The notes under the pieces were generated by a model. The model searched no databases. It was not told the DNA's origin and saw nothing but the letters and a program-made list of their open reading frames with translations. Below are positions 54,619-64,000 of a stretch of DNA of 64,000 nt, piece after piece. Where the stretch lies: assembly GCA_002110485.1 (NCBI GenBank), contig MOWL01000092.1, positions 62,001-126,000 of the forward strand. The letters run 5' to 3'. The DNA is from Emergomyces orientalis. Lineage: Eukaryota; Ascomycota; Eurotiomycetes; Onygenales; Ajellomycetaceae. Within the stretch, counting starts at the first letter, position 1. Each line of letters begins with the position of its first letter. The position numbers and the translations under genes are program-made.

Positions 54619-55689
54619 TGGGGAATGGGAAGATTAGCCAAGAAAAAAAGAAATGTTGAGGAGAGGGTCTGGGGAAGAGGGGGTCGGGACCGAATAGGAT
54701 TTCGCTAGTCAAAGCCACCTTATACTTTCCGTCCTAACCACGGTTCACCAGGTATCTCCTACCTAGACTCTAATGGGCCGTGTGGGCCAGTTGTAGTTCG
54801 TGCTCGCGCCTCACACGGAGCCAAACCCGCCCCCTCGAGCTGACCTGTTCGCAGGGAATAACGATTATATTATTGCAAATTAATGCTGGAAGTTCGGAAG
54901 TGGCCGAGCACAGACCACGCGCAGCAAGCATGCGTCTAGCAATCGAAGGCAAGCTAGCCACAGGCTTATGCAGGGGTCCAAAGTGTGAATTAGAGCGGAT
55001 TCCTCCTGCGTACACACGGCATTCCTTCTACCCGTGTAGTAATAATGGGGGTATATGCTCCTTCGGCATAGGACTCTCCTTTTTTCTCTTTATAAAAAGT
55101 AAAGGAAGTGAAAAAGCAGTGATTGGTGTGTTATAACGCAATCATACCGATCCCTCTAGCCCCAAGATACAGAAAAGGCTCCGTTGCCGGGGATTCAACA
55201 TACGGTGCGGATTCATGGATACCTAGGTATTCGGCTATTTACCACTGTATTCACATCTTGCAATGGCAGCATTGAGGACGATCCCTCAACAGGGCCTAGG
55301 GAGGCCTGCATATCATTTACAATTTAGGCCCTGAAAACCAGTCATGGACAGGGGAACCCATCCAGCACTGGAATGGTGAACTATTTATTTTGAGTTTCTG
55401 GCGCCACTGTAAGCCAAAGCTCTCAAGAGAAAAGGCTGGATGGTAAGTCCATTTAGACAAGATGAGGGGATAGGGAGTAGGCACACTACAAAAGACGACC
55501 CTCCTACCTTGAAAATGTGCCCTACCTGCCAGGGAGAGCTGGAGATGGTCGCGTACCTACCTGAGACTTGGAAGCCGATCCAAGAGTATAGCACACACAC
55601 ATTGAAAATGGAAGAAGGGGGGGAGGGGGGGAGGGGTGGTGTACGGCAAACAAGGAGGACCTTGCTCGCTTGGGAGAACCATTCCGATG

Positions 55690-55785
55690 TACGAGGCAAG
55701 GTACCAGAGAGCACCAGACAGCACCAGGTGGCACTAAAGGGGGGCTGTAAAGGGGTGGAAGGGCTGTAAAGGGCTGTAAGGGCAG
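55690..55785. repeat. Short direct repeats, GCACCAG and GGGCTGTAA units
   Basis: GCACCAG occurs twice in close spacing (a GCACCAGAC then a GCACCAGGT context), followed by GGGCTGTAA three times (about 55743-55780). Degenerate minisatellite-like sequence. Confidence 0.75.
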
Positions 55786-58700
55786 ACATCAAGCTGCAAC
55801 AAGACCCGGATATGGCTTTCAGGTTCCAAGTTGGCAGAGAGCAAGCTGCAGAACTCAGTGCAGAGCTTGGTTGAGGTCAAAGTTTCCTGATTGAGCTCTG
55901 CCTGGTCTGGGTTTGGGATAAAGTTGGTCAGCAATCTGCTAGACTGTTTTGGAACTAGTGCGATCTACTTCCCCGTTTAGTGGCTGATCACTTGTGGTCT
56001 GGCCAATTGGATGACCCACAGCCACTAGTTAACTATAATTAGCAATTATGTAATCATAGAGCCGCCATTGTTGTGTACTTCCACAAACTACAAATCTTCA
56101 GCCAGCCGAGCTAGGTACACTCGGTATGTAGAGGTATACACACTACCTGCAGCATATTCCTAGGCATGCGAGGAGAGACATTGAAAGAGATAAGAGAACA
56201 ATTGCCGAGAGTATCCTCTCTCGTTACCAAATCCCACTGGCCTCCGCCTGCCCAGGTGGGTTTCACTCCACGGTTTGATCGACTTATTTATGCCAGCAAA
56301 TTAAGTTAGCCTTTCAGGTGGATTCCTTGGTTAACCTTGATCTTCAAAGTGGCTAAACCCAACCCTGGAAACTCTGGCACGGCTAAAGAATATCCTTTTT
56401 GTTTTTTTTTCCTCTTTTGTTTTTACGGAGTACGGCCAGGAAAGCGGGGTTATTTTCGGGGGTGTTCTGCTCAAACTCGGGATGGGAAGTTATTGTTCAT
56501 TTTACACACCCTCTAACTATCTGGGATATTCCTTACTACTCATCTGTACGCCATCCTATATATATTCGTTTCGCCACTCTGGCCTGACACCTTCAGTCGC
56601 ATGGTACGCGCTGCTGGCTTTGAAAGCTACGGGCCCGGTACCCGTGGATAGAGCGCATTTAACCCGCTCAACAAGGTATCATTTTTGTACAGCACCACGC
56701 CGCTCAATCAACATTGCCCCAACTCCATAAGCCATGTGGAGAAAGTAATTAACAGGCCCCCTCCAAATCTTCAAAAGTAATCCTCACAGGGATAGAGTCG
56801 ACCATGAATCAGTGACAGTTATGCCCTGTCAATCTTGTCAGCACTAACAAAAATACCTGAGAATACCTCATATATTAAGATAGCTAGCTACTCAAGGAGG
56901 CACGGGTCTACACAAATCCCTGGTTAAGCACCAATAAAATACCATGCAAAAGTTTAACCATCGAGGTAAGTCCAACACATAATATCTACCGTGCTAACAA
57001 ACCGAGGTAGGGATGTCTTAGCCAGGTGCTTCGCTATCTTTGCTAACAAGTAGAGCGAATATTCTTGTGCATATTTATTTGCCACAGAAGGATGCTCAAC
57101 GGCCCAGTATCCCGTCCCAATCCTCTCTTCGCATGGTTCTGTAGGGTTCTCTGCGAGGGTTTTATCGTTTCGGGATTTGAACGTTAATGAAATCGAAAAT
57201 GAGCCTACAATTAAATATTATTATTACACCCAAAAATTGAAGAACCATGCTTCCCAAAGCAAAGTAAGTTTACTTTTTACCAATTGACCATACAAATTGG
57301 ATGCCCTAGGTAATATGAGGAATATCCCGTTCGAGTTTCCCTTCCAACAGCATAGGTACAAAAAGAAGAGCGAAAACAAAACGAAAACGCCCAACCTTTC
57401 CCCTCCTATATCGTTTGGTTGGTGGTAGTCGGTTAACCGGACGCACTGAAGACAAGCACTGTATACAGCGCGCTAGTCAAACATCCCGAAAAATACTGTT
57501 CCTGCTTTTAGGGCATGCCTGGGTTGTGTGGCATGCGCTTTCTTCTCCATTCTTTTATTTTTTTTAAAATTAATTATATGCAAGTTGAGGTCAGCTGGCG
57601 AAGAGGGGGACGGCATAGAGCATTATATGCAGTCAAAACTGTTTGTGGAGGTATGCAACCTGTATATGCATCTATCTCATTGTGCATGGCAATAGTTACA
57701 TATTTCCATGCACAAATGACACCATGACAACATGGCAGTTTAGTTAGTTTTTTACTCCACAAGTTTTAAAGAATATGCACACTTAGGCAGGTACATGATA
57801 CGAAAATGATTCTTGTTGATGGAGCGTGATCAAAGCCCGGTCACATTTCCACCGCAATCCAGTGAAGACTAAGGCAATATGACAACATCATCCTGTACTC
57901 CACACTGTTTGGGCATGTATCTTATGCAGGAATCACGGATTATTATCCAATTGCAGATGCAATGCATTATCCTAATAATACTACAACTAGTTTGTGGGTG
58001 GATAGGCATTTGTCTGTCAGGTATATGTAGGAACATAGACATATATGTAGGTACGGACATAGAGCTATAGCTGAAGATGCCTGTCTTAAAAGCCACGCCA
58101 GGACGGCTGAGGGGTGTGTGTGTATATGTTGTGGGAAGCATTTGGAAATAATAGCAGAGCAAGGTGGGGAGATGGAACTTCGTACTCAACTGGTTTAGTG
58201 GAAAACGGCGCTGAGCTCTTTTCCTACCCTTTTTTCCCTTTTTCCTTTTATTTTAATATCTTTTTAAACTCGCAGGGTTGTCATTATTTCTATATGTTAT
58301 TCTCTAATTTAAAATTCGCAATCAGCAATTGCTTTCAACGACTGCGGCAGAGCCGCTCCCGAGCTGATAGTTCTTTTTGCCGGTCGGCAGTGGTGGTGGG
58401 ATCTACTCCTAATCGCTGGACCCCACTGAAGCACAGGTGCCGTCCACCCCAGTTGATTTTCCAATTTTTGATTACGATAAGCTCCGTACATACGTTGGGT
58501 GCGATAAGAGTTTGTCGCTTTAAAATCTGGTGGTTCTAGAATTTGACAAGGAATATAGCAGCAAAGAAAAAAAAAATTGAACTAAAGCAGCGCAAACAGG
58601 AAAAATCACAGGAGCCATAGAATTAGTTTGGTCCAAAAAAAGGTCAACCAAAATAAAATGAAGTAGACAAAAACAGTGCCACTTTGATAGAACCTGGAAT

Positions 58701-58877
58701 TATAATTGAGAAGCTACCCTAGCTTTGTGTTTTAGCCAGCTATATCTTGACAGGGTTTCGGATTCTTTCATTGATGCTTTTTGTCTCGCTTCCTCTTCCG
58801 TTTCCTCGCTCAAGCCCTAGCTCAACCCAGCTAGCTAGTTCAACGAAAGGAGAGGTGACCGAACTGCAATAGTAATA

Positions 58878-61331
58878 TCATGCTATGCCTAATGGAGGTA
58901 CACGCCCCTGCTCTTCTTTTTCCTCCGTTCCAAGCTTATACGAGACCTTATACCGCAATTTAACCGAGTTCCCGCCCCCGAATGGGATCCCGTTCAATTG
59001 CATTTCGAGGTGAACTCCATTCTGCTGCAGTGGGGCTAGTTGACGTCCAGACTGTGGCGTGAGATGCAAACTATATGCCTGTTTTAGTAGTAACGGCATT
59101 AGCATACCGGATTACGTGGGCCACTGATAGAGAGGAGGGGTAAAGAAGACAAAGGACTGGAAGAGAATCGAAGGTAAGGGAAAAAGGGAAGGGAGGACGG
59201 GAGGAAGGGAGGGAGACGGGAAGGCGCATTACCTTCTCAATTGCAACTTGGAAGTGGAGTTGCGAAATTGGTTGGTTGGTATTGTTTGAAAAGGAGACTA
59301 CCACATGTATCTTCTGATCCCCTGCATTCCTGCTAGAGGCGAAATCAATACTTATTGATGATTTCAAGATTTGTACCTTGCCGGTACTAGGCAGACTATT
59401 CTCCGGAAGGGCCGAGGCGAAGGTCCATTCATCATCCCCTGCAGTAGCTGTGGGTGCTGTCGGCTGGGTAACTGTCTGAGACACTCCCTGGCCCAGGTCG
59501 AGAAGGGATGATGGAGAGGAGCTAGAGACTAAGGAGCTTTGAAGTTGGTTGAAGGGTGACGAAGTCTGAGAACGTGCCGAGACCAGAGATGCGAATGGGT
59601 CCGCCGGTGGAGGCGTTGTTGCTTGTTGCGGTATTGAGGCTGGTACAGATGTCAGGGATTGGGGTTTCGACACTGAGACAGCAGATGTGGAAAGGGCGGG
59701 GTTATTAAACAGGTTTCCGGAGGGTTGTGATGTAGACGAGAACCCCGGTAACGTCAATGGACCTTTCAGGTGTTAACTTGATTCGCATGTTTGCTAGGGC
59801 TGACTTACCCGAGCTAAGGCCATATCCGAGAGATATGCCGCCGTACTGTTGTTGTGAATTTTCTTGGAATGAAAGACCAAGGAGGTCACCTTCCGATGAC
59901 AGTGGAGCTTGAGTGTGCGACGTACTGGCAGTCGTGCTGCCATTAGAGCTAGGCTCCGCATCATCGCCAAAATCGATTAAAGATAACTCATTATCTGCAT
60001 TCTTCTTCACGCCCGTGCTTGTCCCCAGTGTTCCTTTTGGAATTTTGGCGGCCCCATCTAGGTCGCCCGACTTCATTAACTTATAGCGCTGGATCGTCCG
60101 GTGTATGCTGTCATTGATTTCTAGAAGTTTGGCAACAGCTTCCGAATCATCTGATTCTTCTTCGCACATTTTCTGGATTTTCGGGTGTGCGCTTTGTAGA
60201 GCGTTGGCGAGTTCCTAAAGTTTTTCATTAAACACAATCTAATTTTCTTGATTAGAGGTATATCGTACCTCAAAAACGTCCCCCTCCTTTAATTTATCAC
60301 CCGGCTTGTAACTTTGAAGCATTTCTTCCAAAAGTTTCGCCTTTTGTTGGACCTTCGCGACCTCTTCAGCAGCCTTTGCTCTGTAATCCGTTTTATGTCT
60401 TGTGTCATAGCCCGCCATCACTTTCATCAACTTGTTCGCTTCCTGTAGATCTTCAGGGCCTCCTCTTCGAATGAGTTCCTGAAGTTTAGCAGATTGGGCA
60501 GCTCGTTCTTCTTCTTCCATTTCCTCGGCAGATTGGAGATTCTAACCGCATGGTCAATATTACCCTAATGTAACGGGAATATAAAAGTCGACATACATCG
60601 CTAGGATTTAGGACAGCAGCATCCTCCCTTCGGATTTCCGGGAACATGTAACCTTTGTAAAGAAGCAGGCGATGCATATCCCTGATAAACCCCAGATCCT
60701 CCTTGTATCTTGATGTCTGGCATATTGTCTGCCGCCATTCCTCGATCGACTCTAGAATTCGATGTTGTACTCTGGAGGGTCGAATCGGGGGCCGCTCGGG
60801 AAATCTCCGCACCAATTCATTAAGGAATTCTTTGGTACTGATTTGGAGATGGAAGGGGTATCCACAGTTCTTCACACATATATCAAGAAGCTATGATTAT
60901 AACCACTGTCAGTACCCCCCTTCTTCGGACTCGGAAGCCACCAAGACATACCGCTAAGGCGAGCAACGCGACATTTGGATTCCGCGAGTTAATGAGATGT
61001 ACTATGCTGATAGCAGCTTCTCGAGGCCTTCCCAACCATCAGCACCAAGAAATAACAGTTGCAAGGCAGAATTCAAGCAAAGGAACTCACGCATTGCCCT
61101 TCTTAGAGTTTATAAGATCAGCTACTTCGAGGTTCAGAGCGAGGTTGGGTTCAAAGTTTTGAGGGTCGCAAGCATTGTCTACGGCGAAATCATGTCAAAT
61201 CACCACTTGTGAAAAGATAAAAATAAAGCCTGGTACGAGAAGTAGTGAAGCAAAAGGAACCTACGGATGTATCGTTGTAATGTTGATTGCGTGGGTTCAG
61301 CGTAGGCACCAAAGCGGTCCCTCGCTCCCAT
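58878..61331 (-). CDS. GGA: GGA clathrin adaptor (VHS-GAT-GAE protein)
   Basis: Arf-dependent adaptor that sorts cargo from the trans-Golgi to endosomes. Eight exons: 61331-61265, 61178-61091, 61027-60952, 60890-60597, 60541-60269, 60214-59809, 59762-59233 and 59078-58878, about 644 aa with all phases consistent. VHS domain (about residues 1-150): LQRYIHNACDP, NLALNLEVADLINSKKGNA, IVHLINSRNPNVALLALALLDICVKNCG and FHLQISTKEFLNELVRRF. GAT region (about 180-320): ELIRRGGPEDLQEANKLMKVMAGYD and ELANALQSAHPKIQKMCEEE. The hinge is Ser/Thr/Gln-rich and holds a clathrin-box-like LLDLG, preceded by ISLIDFGDD-like acidic repeats (SLIDFGDD). GAE (about 535-644): VQILKSSISIDFASS to SYKLGTEEKEEQGRVPP. All four parts are present. 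The 5' exon start MGARDRFGAY is inferred. Confidence 0.96.
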
Positions 61332-63832
61332 GCGTGCGGATGTCGCCTCCAGATTGACGGATAGACCAGGGAATCAAACGCTAAAAAAGGAGCTTCGAAT
61401 GCGTAGAATGAAAGTTGCTTTCCTCCCCCACGGAAGAAAATGATGCGTCGTCTGTTGTGTCGTGATATCAATGATGGTTAGGATGAGGTGTTGGTAAATT
61501 GGGCTTGGGTGGTTATGGATACTAAGGATGAGGGATCCAAATCCACGTGGGGTGAGGCTCAAACCCGACATCTCCAAATCTGAACTCCGCCTCCTCTGTG
61601 TGAAGACAACTCAACATCGCCAACATCAACATGAACAACAACACTTTTTAGTGAAGGCTACATTCAGTTAATCTGGGATATATTTGGTAGGGAACCTAAA
61701 CTTATCTATCAGGTCCGCTTCCGGACAACTAACCGTGCCGGCTCTCACATTCGATGAGGTGTCGGCATGGATTTTCGATCTGTTCACCCGAATCTGCGCC
61801 CCGAATTTGCCTTCTGCCTTGAGTTTCTTTTGTCTTCATCTTCAGTACGTACTATATAGTGAAGTGACATATTCCGTCACGATTACTGGAACTGGGCGAA
61901 TGATTAAATAAGTACATACTTTTGGAACTAGAGTGACACGAGCTGCCAATTGGCCATGGCAACAACATACTTACTATTGTGTAGTCGCCAAATTCTTGAA
62001 ATGTTATTCCTATTTTGAGTGTACAGCCTCGATGCCCACGGTTTTGGAAACGGCTTTCAATGATAATTTCATATATCTGTTTACAATTTTTCAATGGATC
62101 TCCTTAGCAGTATTGATGGATGGTTTTATCCGACCGATGTTTCCCAAGTCGGAAAACACCATGTCGCATCCCACATTGCTGAAGCAAAAAATACTGCAAG
62201 TGGGCAGTTACAGGCCTGTGTATCATTCGAATTCGATATTATTTCGATCTATTTTCTTGTCACAATGAACCCTTTGGACATAATTATGGCAGTTGGGGGG
62301 AACAACGCTCCTCGCTCCTTGGCTCACCACACTCCCCAAAAGCCGTTACCAAAATACTATACTCGAGGGCCCTGGTATTGTTTATTTATATTCTGCAAAA
62401 TTTATGATGGACAAACCGAACACTTCCCCTCATGAATAGAAGCATTGTGTGTCTGGATCGAGTTCCTCCATTTGTCCTGTGTTTGTCAAACTGAGCCCAT
62501 GGGGAGATACGAACTGTGAAATGTTCATGTACTGGTTCGTTACAGATGCTGAATTCTGGGTTCAGAGTTTCGTACTTGCAATCTAAAGATAACCCGTGGT
62601 TATTTGAATGGGAAACACAATACTTTACCCATAAAAGCAATCCCATTTCTCGTGGGAAAATTCCAAACGCTATTAAAACTTTTATCAATATACTTCTACA
62701 ACCGATGTGACTGTGTGTCTCTCTCTCTCTCACACACACACTAGTCACGGAGTGAATACAGAGAAAACAGCAGGCTGTACCAGGAATTTCATGGCTTGCG
62801 TATCAATCTTTTAGATCCATCTTCCCCTTTTTCCGTAACTGCCTCCCGCCTCGGTAGCGATATTTCCTGTGTCCAGATGGACAAGCTTCGCCGTTTCGAG
62901 GAAATGGTAAAGCTAGGTCAACCATCGCGGAGAGTGCATATCCATGCGATGTGGCTAATTTAGTATTCAGTGGATAGGAACTGATAGGATGGAATTGGAA
63001 TTATGTGCAGTCTAATTTCCCGACGCCTAATGTTTAATATGCTCTATGTACAGTACTTTACAAAATCAAACTGTTTGACAATGCAGTTAGTTTCCTTGCA
63101 CCTTTCATCAAGAAATTCAAACTGGCTGCGATGATGCAGAATGCCCGCTTCCTCCGTGCTGTGCGTCCGAGCGAAGTTGATATGATTAGAATTATTGCCC
63201 CAACAATCGGCCTCCCGACTTCTCTAACTGGGGTTCCAGGGGATGACTGTAAGCATCAACATTACCTCTTTTTTCATTATTTTTTTTTAAAATTATTGAG
63301 AATAGTAGTAGTTAAGTCTACATATACTCGTTCTTGGAAGAATGCTTGTTGTGAGTGAGAGTTTGAACACAGCGATAATGGGCATGAGCATTGTTTTACA
63401 TGTCCAGAGCAAGAGCAGCTCGAACTTGCGGCCAGAACGCGGTGACTGTCGACTTAAGGGGGTGGTTCAAATTGTAGTGTGCAACAAACACTAGCGTTTA
63501 AAAGACGGGAGGTAATATTCTTGCAATGCTTCCAGCGATCTGATCAATACTATCATGGACCCCATGCAATTTCCTTATTGAGTAGCGTTCATGATGGGAA
63601 AAAGAAAGAGAGGACGGTACAGGTCTGACGTAGAGCGGTGCGGCATCAGTGGTCGGAATTAGGTTATTCCCCGCAACCGCCTGCCAAACGTCGACCAGAA
63701 TACCAAAATTCCCAGAGGTTCAAACTTCAAAGCCCAGGGGAATATTTGAACTGTATCCCCGCTATTAACTCATAAATAACTGGATTACCGGATGATTTAA
63801 ATAACAAATTAAAATATATACATGACGAAAAA
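61332..63832. other. 2.5-kb intergenic region
   Basis: This lies between the GGA start (minus strand) and the TSR3 start (plus strand), so it may hold both promoters. A (CT)n-(CA)n dinucleotide tract sits at about 62718-62742. The open frames (61684-61911, 61933-62435, 62386-62748, 63131-63358) do not show recognisable domains. Confidence 0.5.
62718..62742. repeat. (TC)n/(AC)n dinucleotide tract
   Basis: About seven TC units run directly into about six AC units. Confidence 0.85.
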
Positions 63833-64000
63833 ATGGTTCGACACAAGAAAGACAACTTTGGCAAACGCGGAAAAAGCAACTTCGCATCACAACCCCGCCA
63901 ACAGCGATTCCCACGGGACTCCTCTGTCGATAACGACCCAGGCGTGCCCAAAAAACTCCCCTTCAGAGCTGCCTGTTGGGACCTAGGCCATTGTGATCCT
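63833..64000 (+). CDS. TSR3: 18S rRNA aminocarboxypropyltransferase Tsr3, 5' part (cut by window end)
   Basis: Tsr3 transfers the aminocarboxypropyl group to an 18S rRNA pseudouridine late in small-subunit maturation. The first 56 codons are visible and open to the window's last base. The start MVRHKKDNFGKRGKS is the family's characteristic opening (MVRHKKD). A short basic linker (SQPRQQRFPRD) follows, then KLPFRAACWDLGHCDP, matching the conserved motif in which Trp-Asp-x-Gly-His-Cys-Asp-Pro starts the catalytic domain. The rest of the domain lies outside. The preceding AAAAA context is typical of a fungal start. Confidence 0.93.
   Translation, partial: MVRHKKDNFGKRGKSNFASQPRQQRFPRDSSVDNDPGVPKKLPFRAACWDLGHCDP

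Larger units (their letters stand above)
54180..58877. other. 4.7-kb gene-poor region
   Basis: The upstream region of the minus-strand gene at 52404-54179 is followed by DNA in which I see no gene. Features are a G-run near 54430-54440, GTA/TAG triplet repeats at about 54556-54618, and short G-rich direct repeats at 55690-55785. The frames present (for example 58114-58539 +, 55385-55792 -) lack motif content. Confidence 0.5.

Noticed and set aside
1..64000. Transposon or retroelement remnants
   Set aside because: No reverse transcriptase, integrase or transposase motif was seen, and no terminal repeats were found by eye; weak relics cannot be excluded without a repeat search.

Overview
The window looks like nuclear DNA of a filamentous ascomycete (Pezizomycotina), most likely a eurotiomycete and possibly an onygenalean. 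The signs are genes broken by short GT..AG introns (about 50-160 nt) with CTAAC-type branch sites, wide AT-rich intergenic spaces full of microsatellites, and families typical of these fungi: a DUF7730-like protein, fungal F-box/LRR proteins, a two-lobed secreted 3-phytase, and SDS23. The order-level placement is inference. Exon coordinates were worked out by hand from splice signals, codon phase and family resemblance; most joins keep frame exactly.

Layout. 1-1078: 3' part of an unrecognised gene (+). 2359-5633: mitochondrial translation factor IF-2 (-). It is divergent from 6225-7621, a YMC1-type mitochondrial carrier (+). 8312-8776: VOC/glyoxalase-fold protein (-). 10313-11638: mitochondrial ribosomal protein uS2m (-). 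12282-12977: Gln-rich protein with a glycine-zipper-like tail (-). 15782-17408: F-box/LRR-like protein (-), divergent from 18283-20174, the SURF6/Rrp14 nucleolar protein (+). 21229-22297: complex I 23-kDa subunit (-), head to head with 22608-23464, the mitochondrial acyl carrier protein (+). 24630-26054: Vps74/GOLPH3 (+). 27121-28470: MDR oxidoreductase (-). 29707-30954: App1-type phosphatidate phosphatase (-). 34050-35180: short-chain dehydrogenase (+). 35823-37002: DUF7730-like protein (+). 38468-40964: secreted phytase (+). 41407-43203: Ser-rich coiled-coil protein (-). 44094-45518: LRR-like protein (+). 46711-48654: SDS23 (+). 52404-54179: fungal protein of unknown function (-). 58878-61331: GGA clathrin adaptor (-). 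63833-end: start of TSR3 (+).

Two themes stand out. The first 23 kb holds five nuclear genes for mitochondrial proteins (IF-2, carrier, uS2m, complex I 23 kDa, ACP). Four of them form two head-to-head pairs, and each shared promoter contains an inverted CCAAT box in an AGCCAAT context. Trafficking is represented by Vps74 and GGA, and ribosome biogenesis by Rrp14 and TSR3. Long gene-poor stretches (48.7-52.4, 54.2-58.9 and 61.3-63.8 kb) carry only low-complexity DNA. I saw no transposase, reverse transcriptase, tRNA, rRNA or CRISPR array. I did not find a clear new multi-gene system. The best leads are the zinc finger and Gly/Phe-rich tract in IF-2, the shared complex I promoter, the microexons, and a conserved fungal family of unknown function with a frame-neutral intron.
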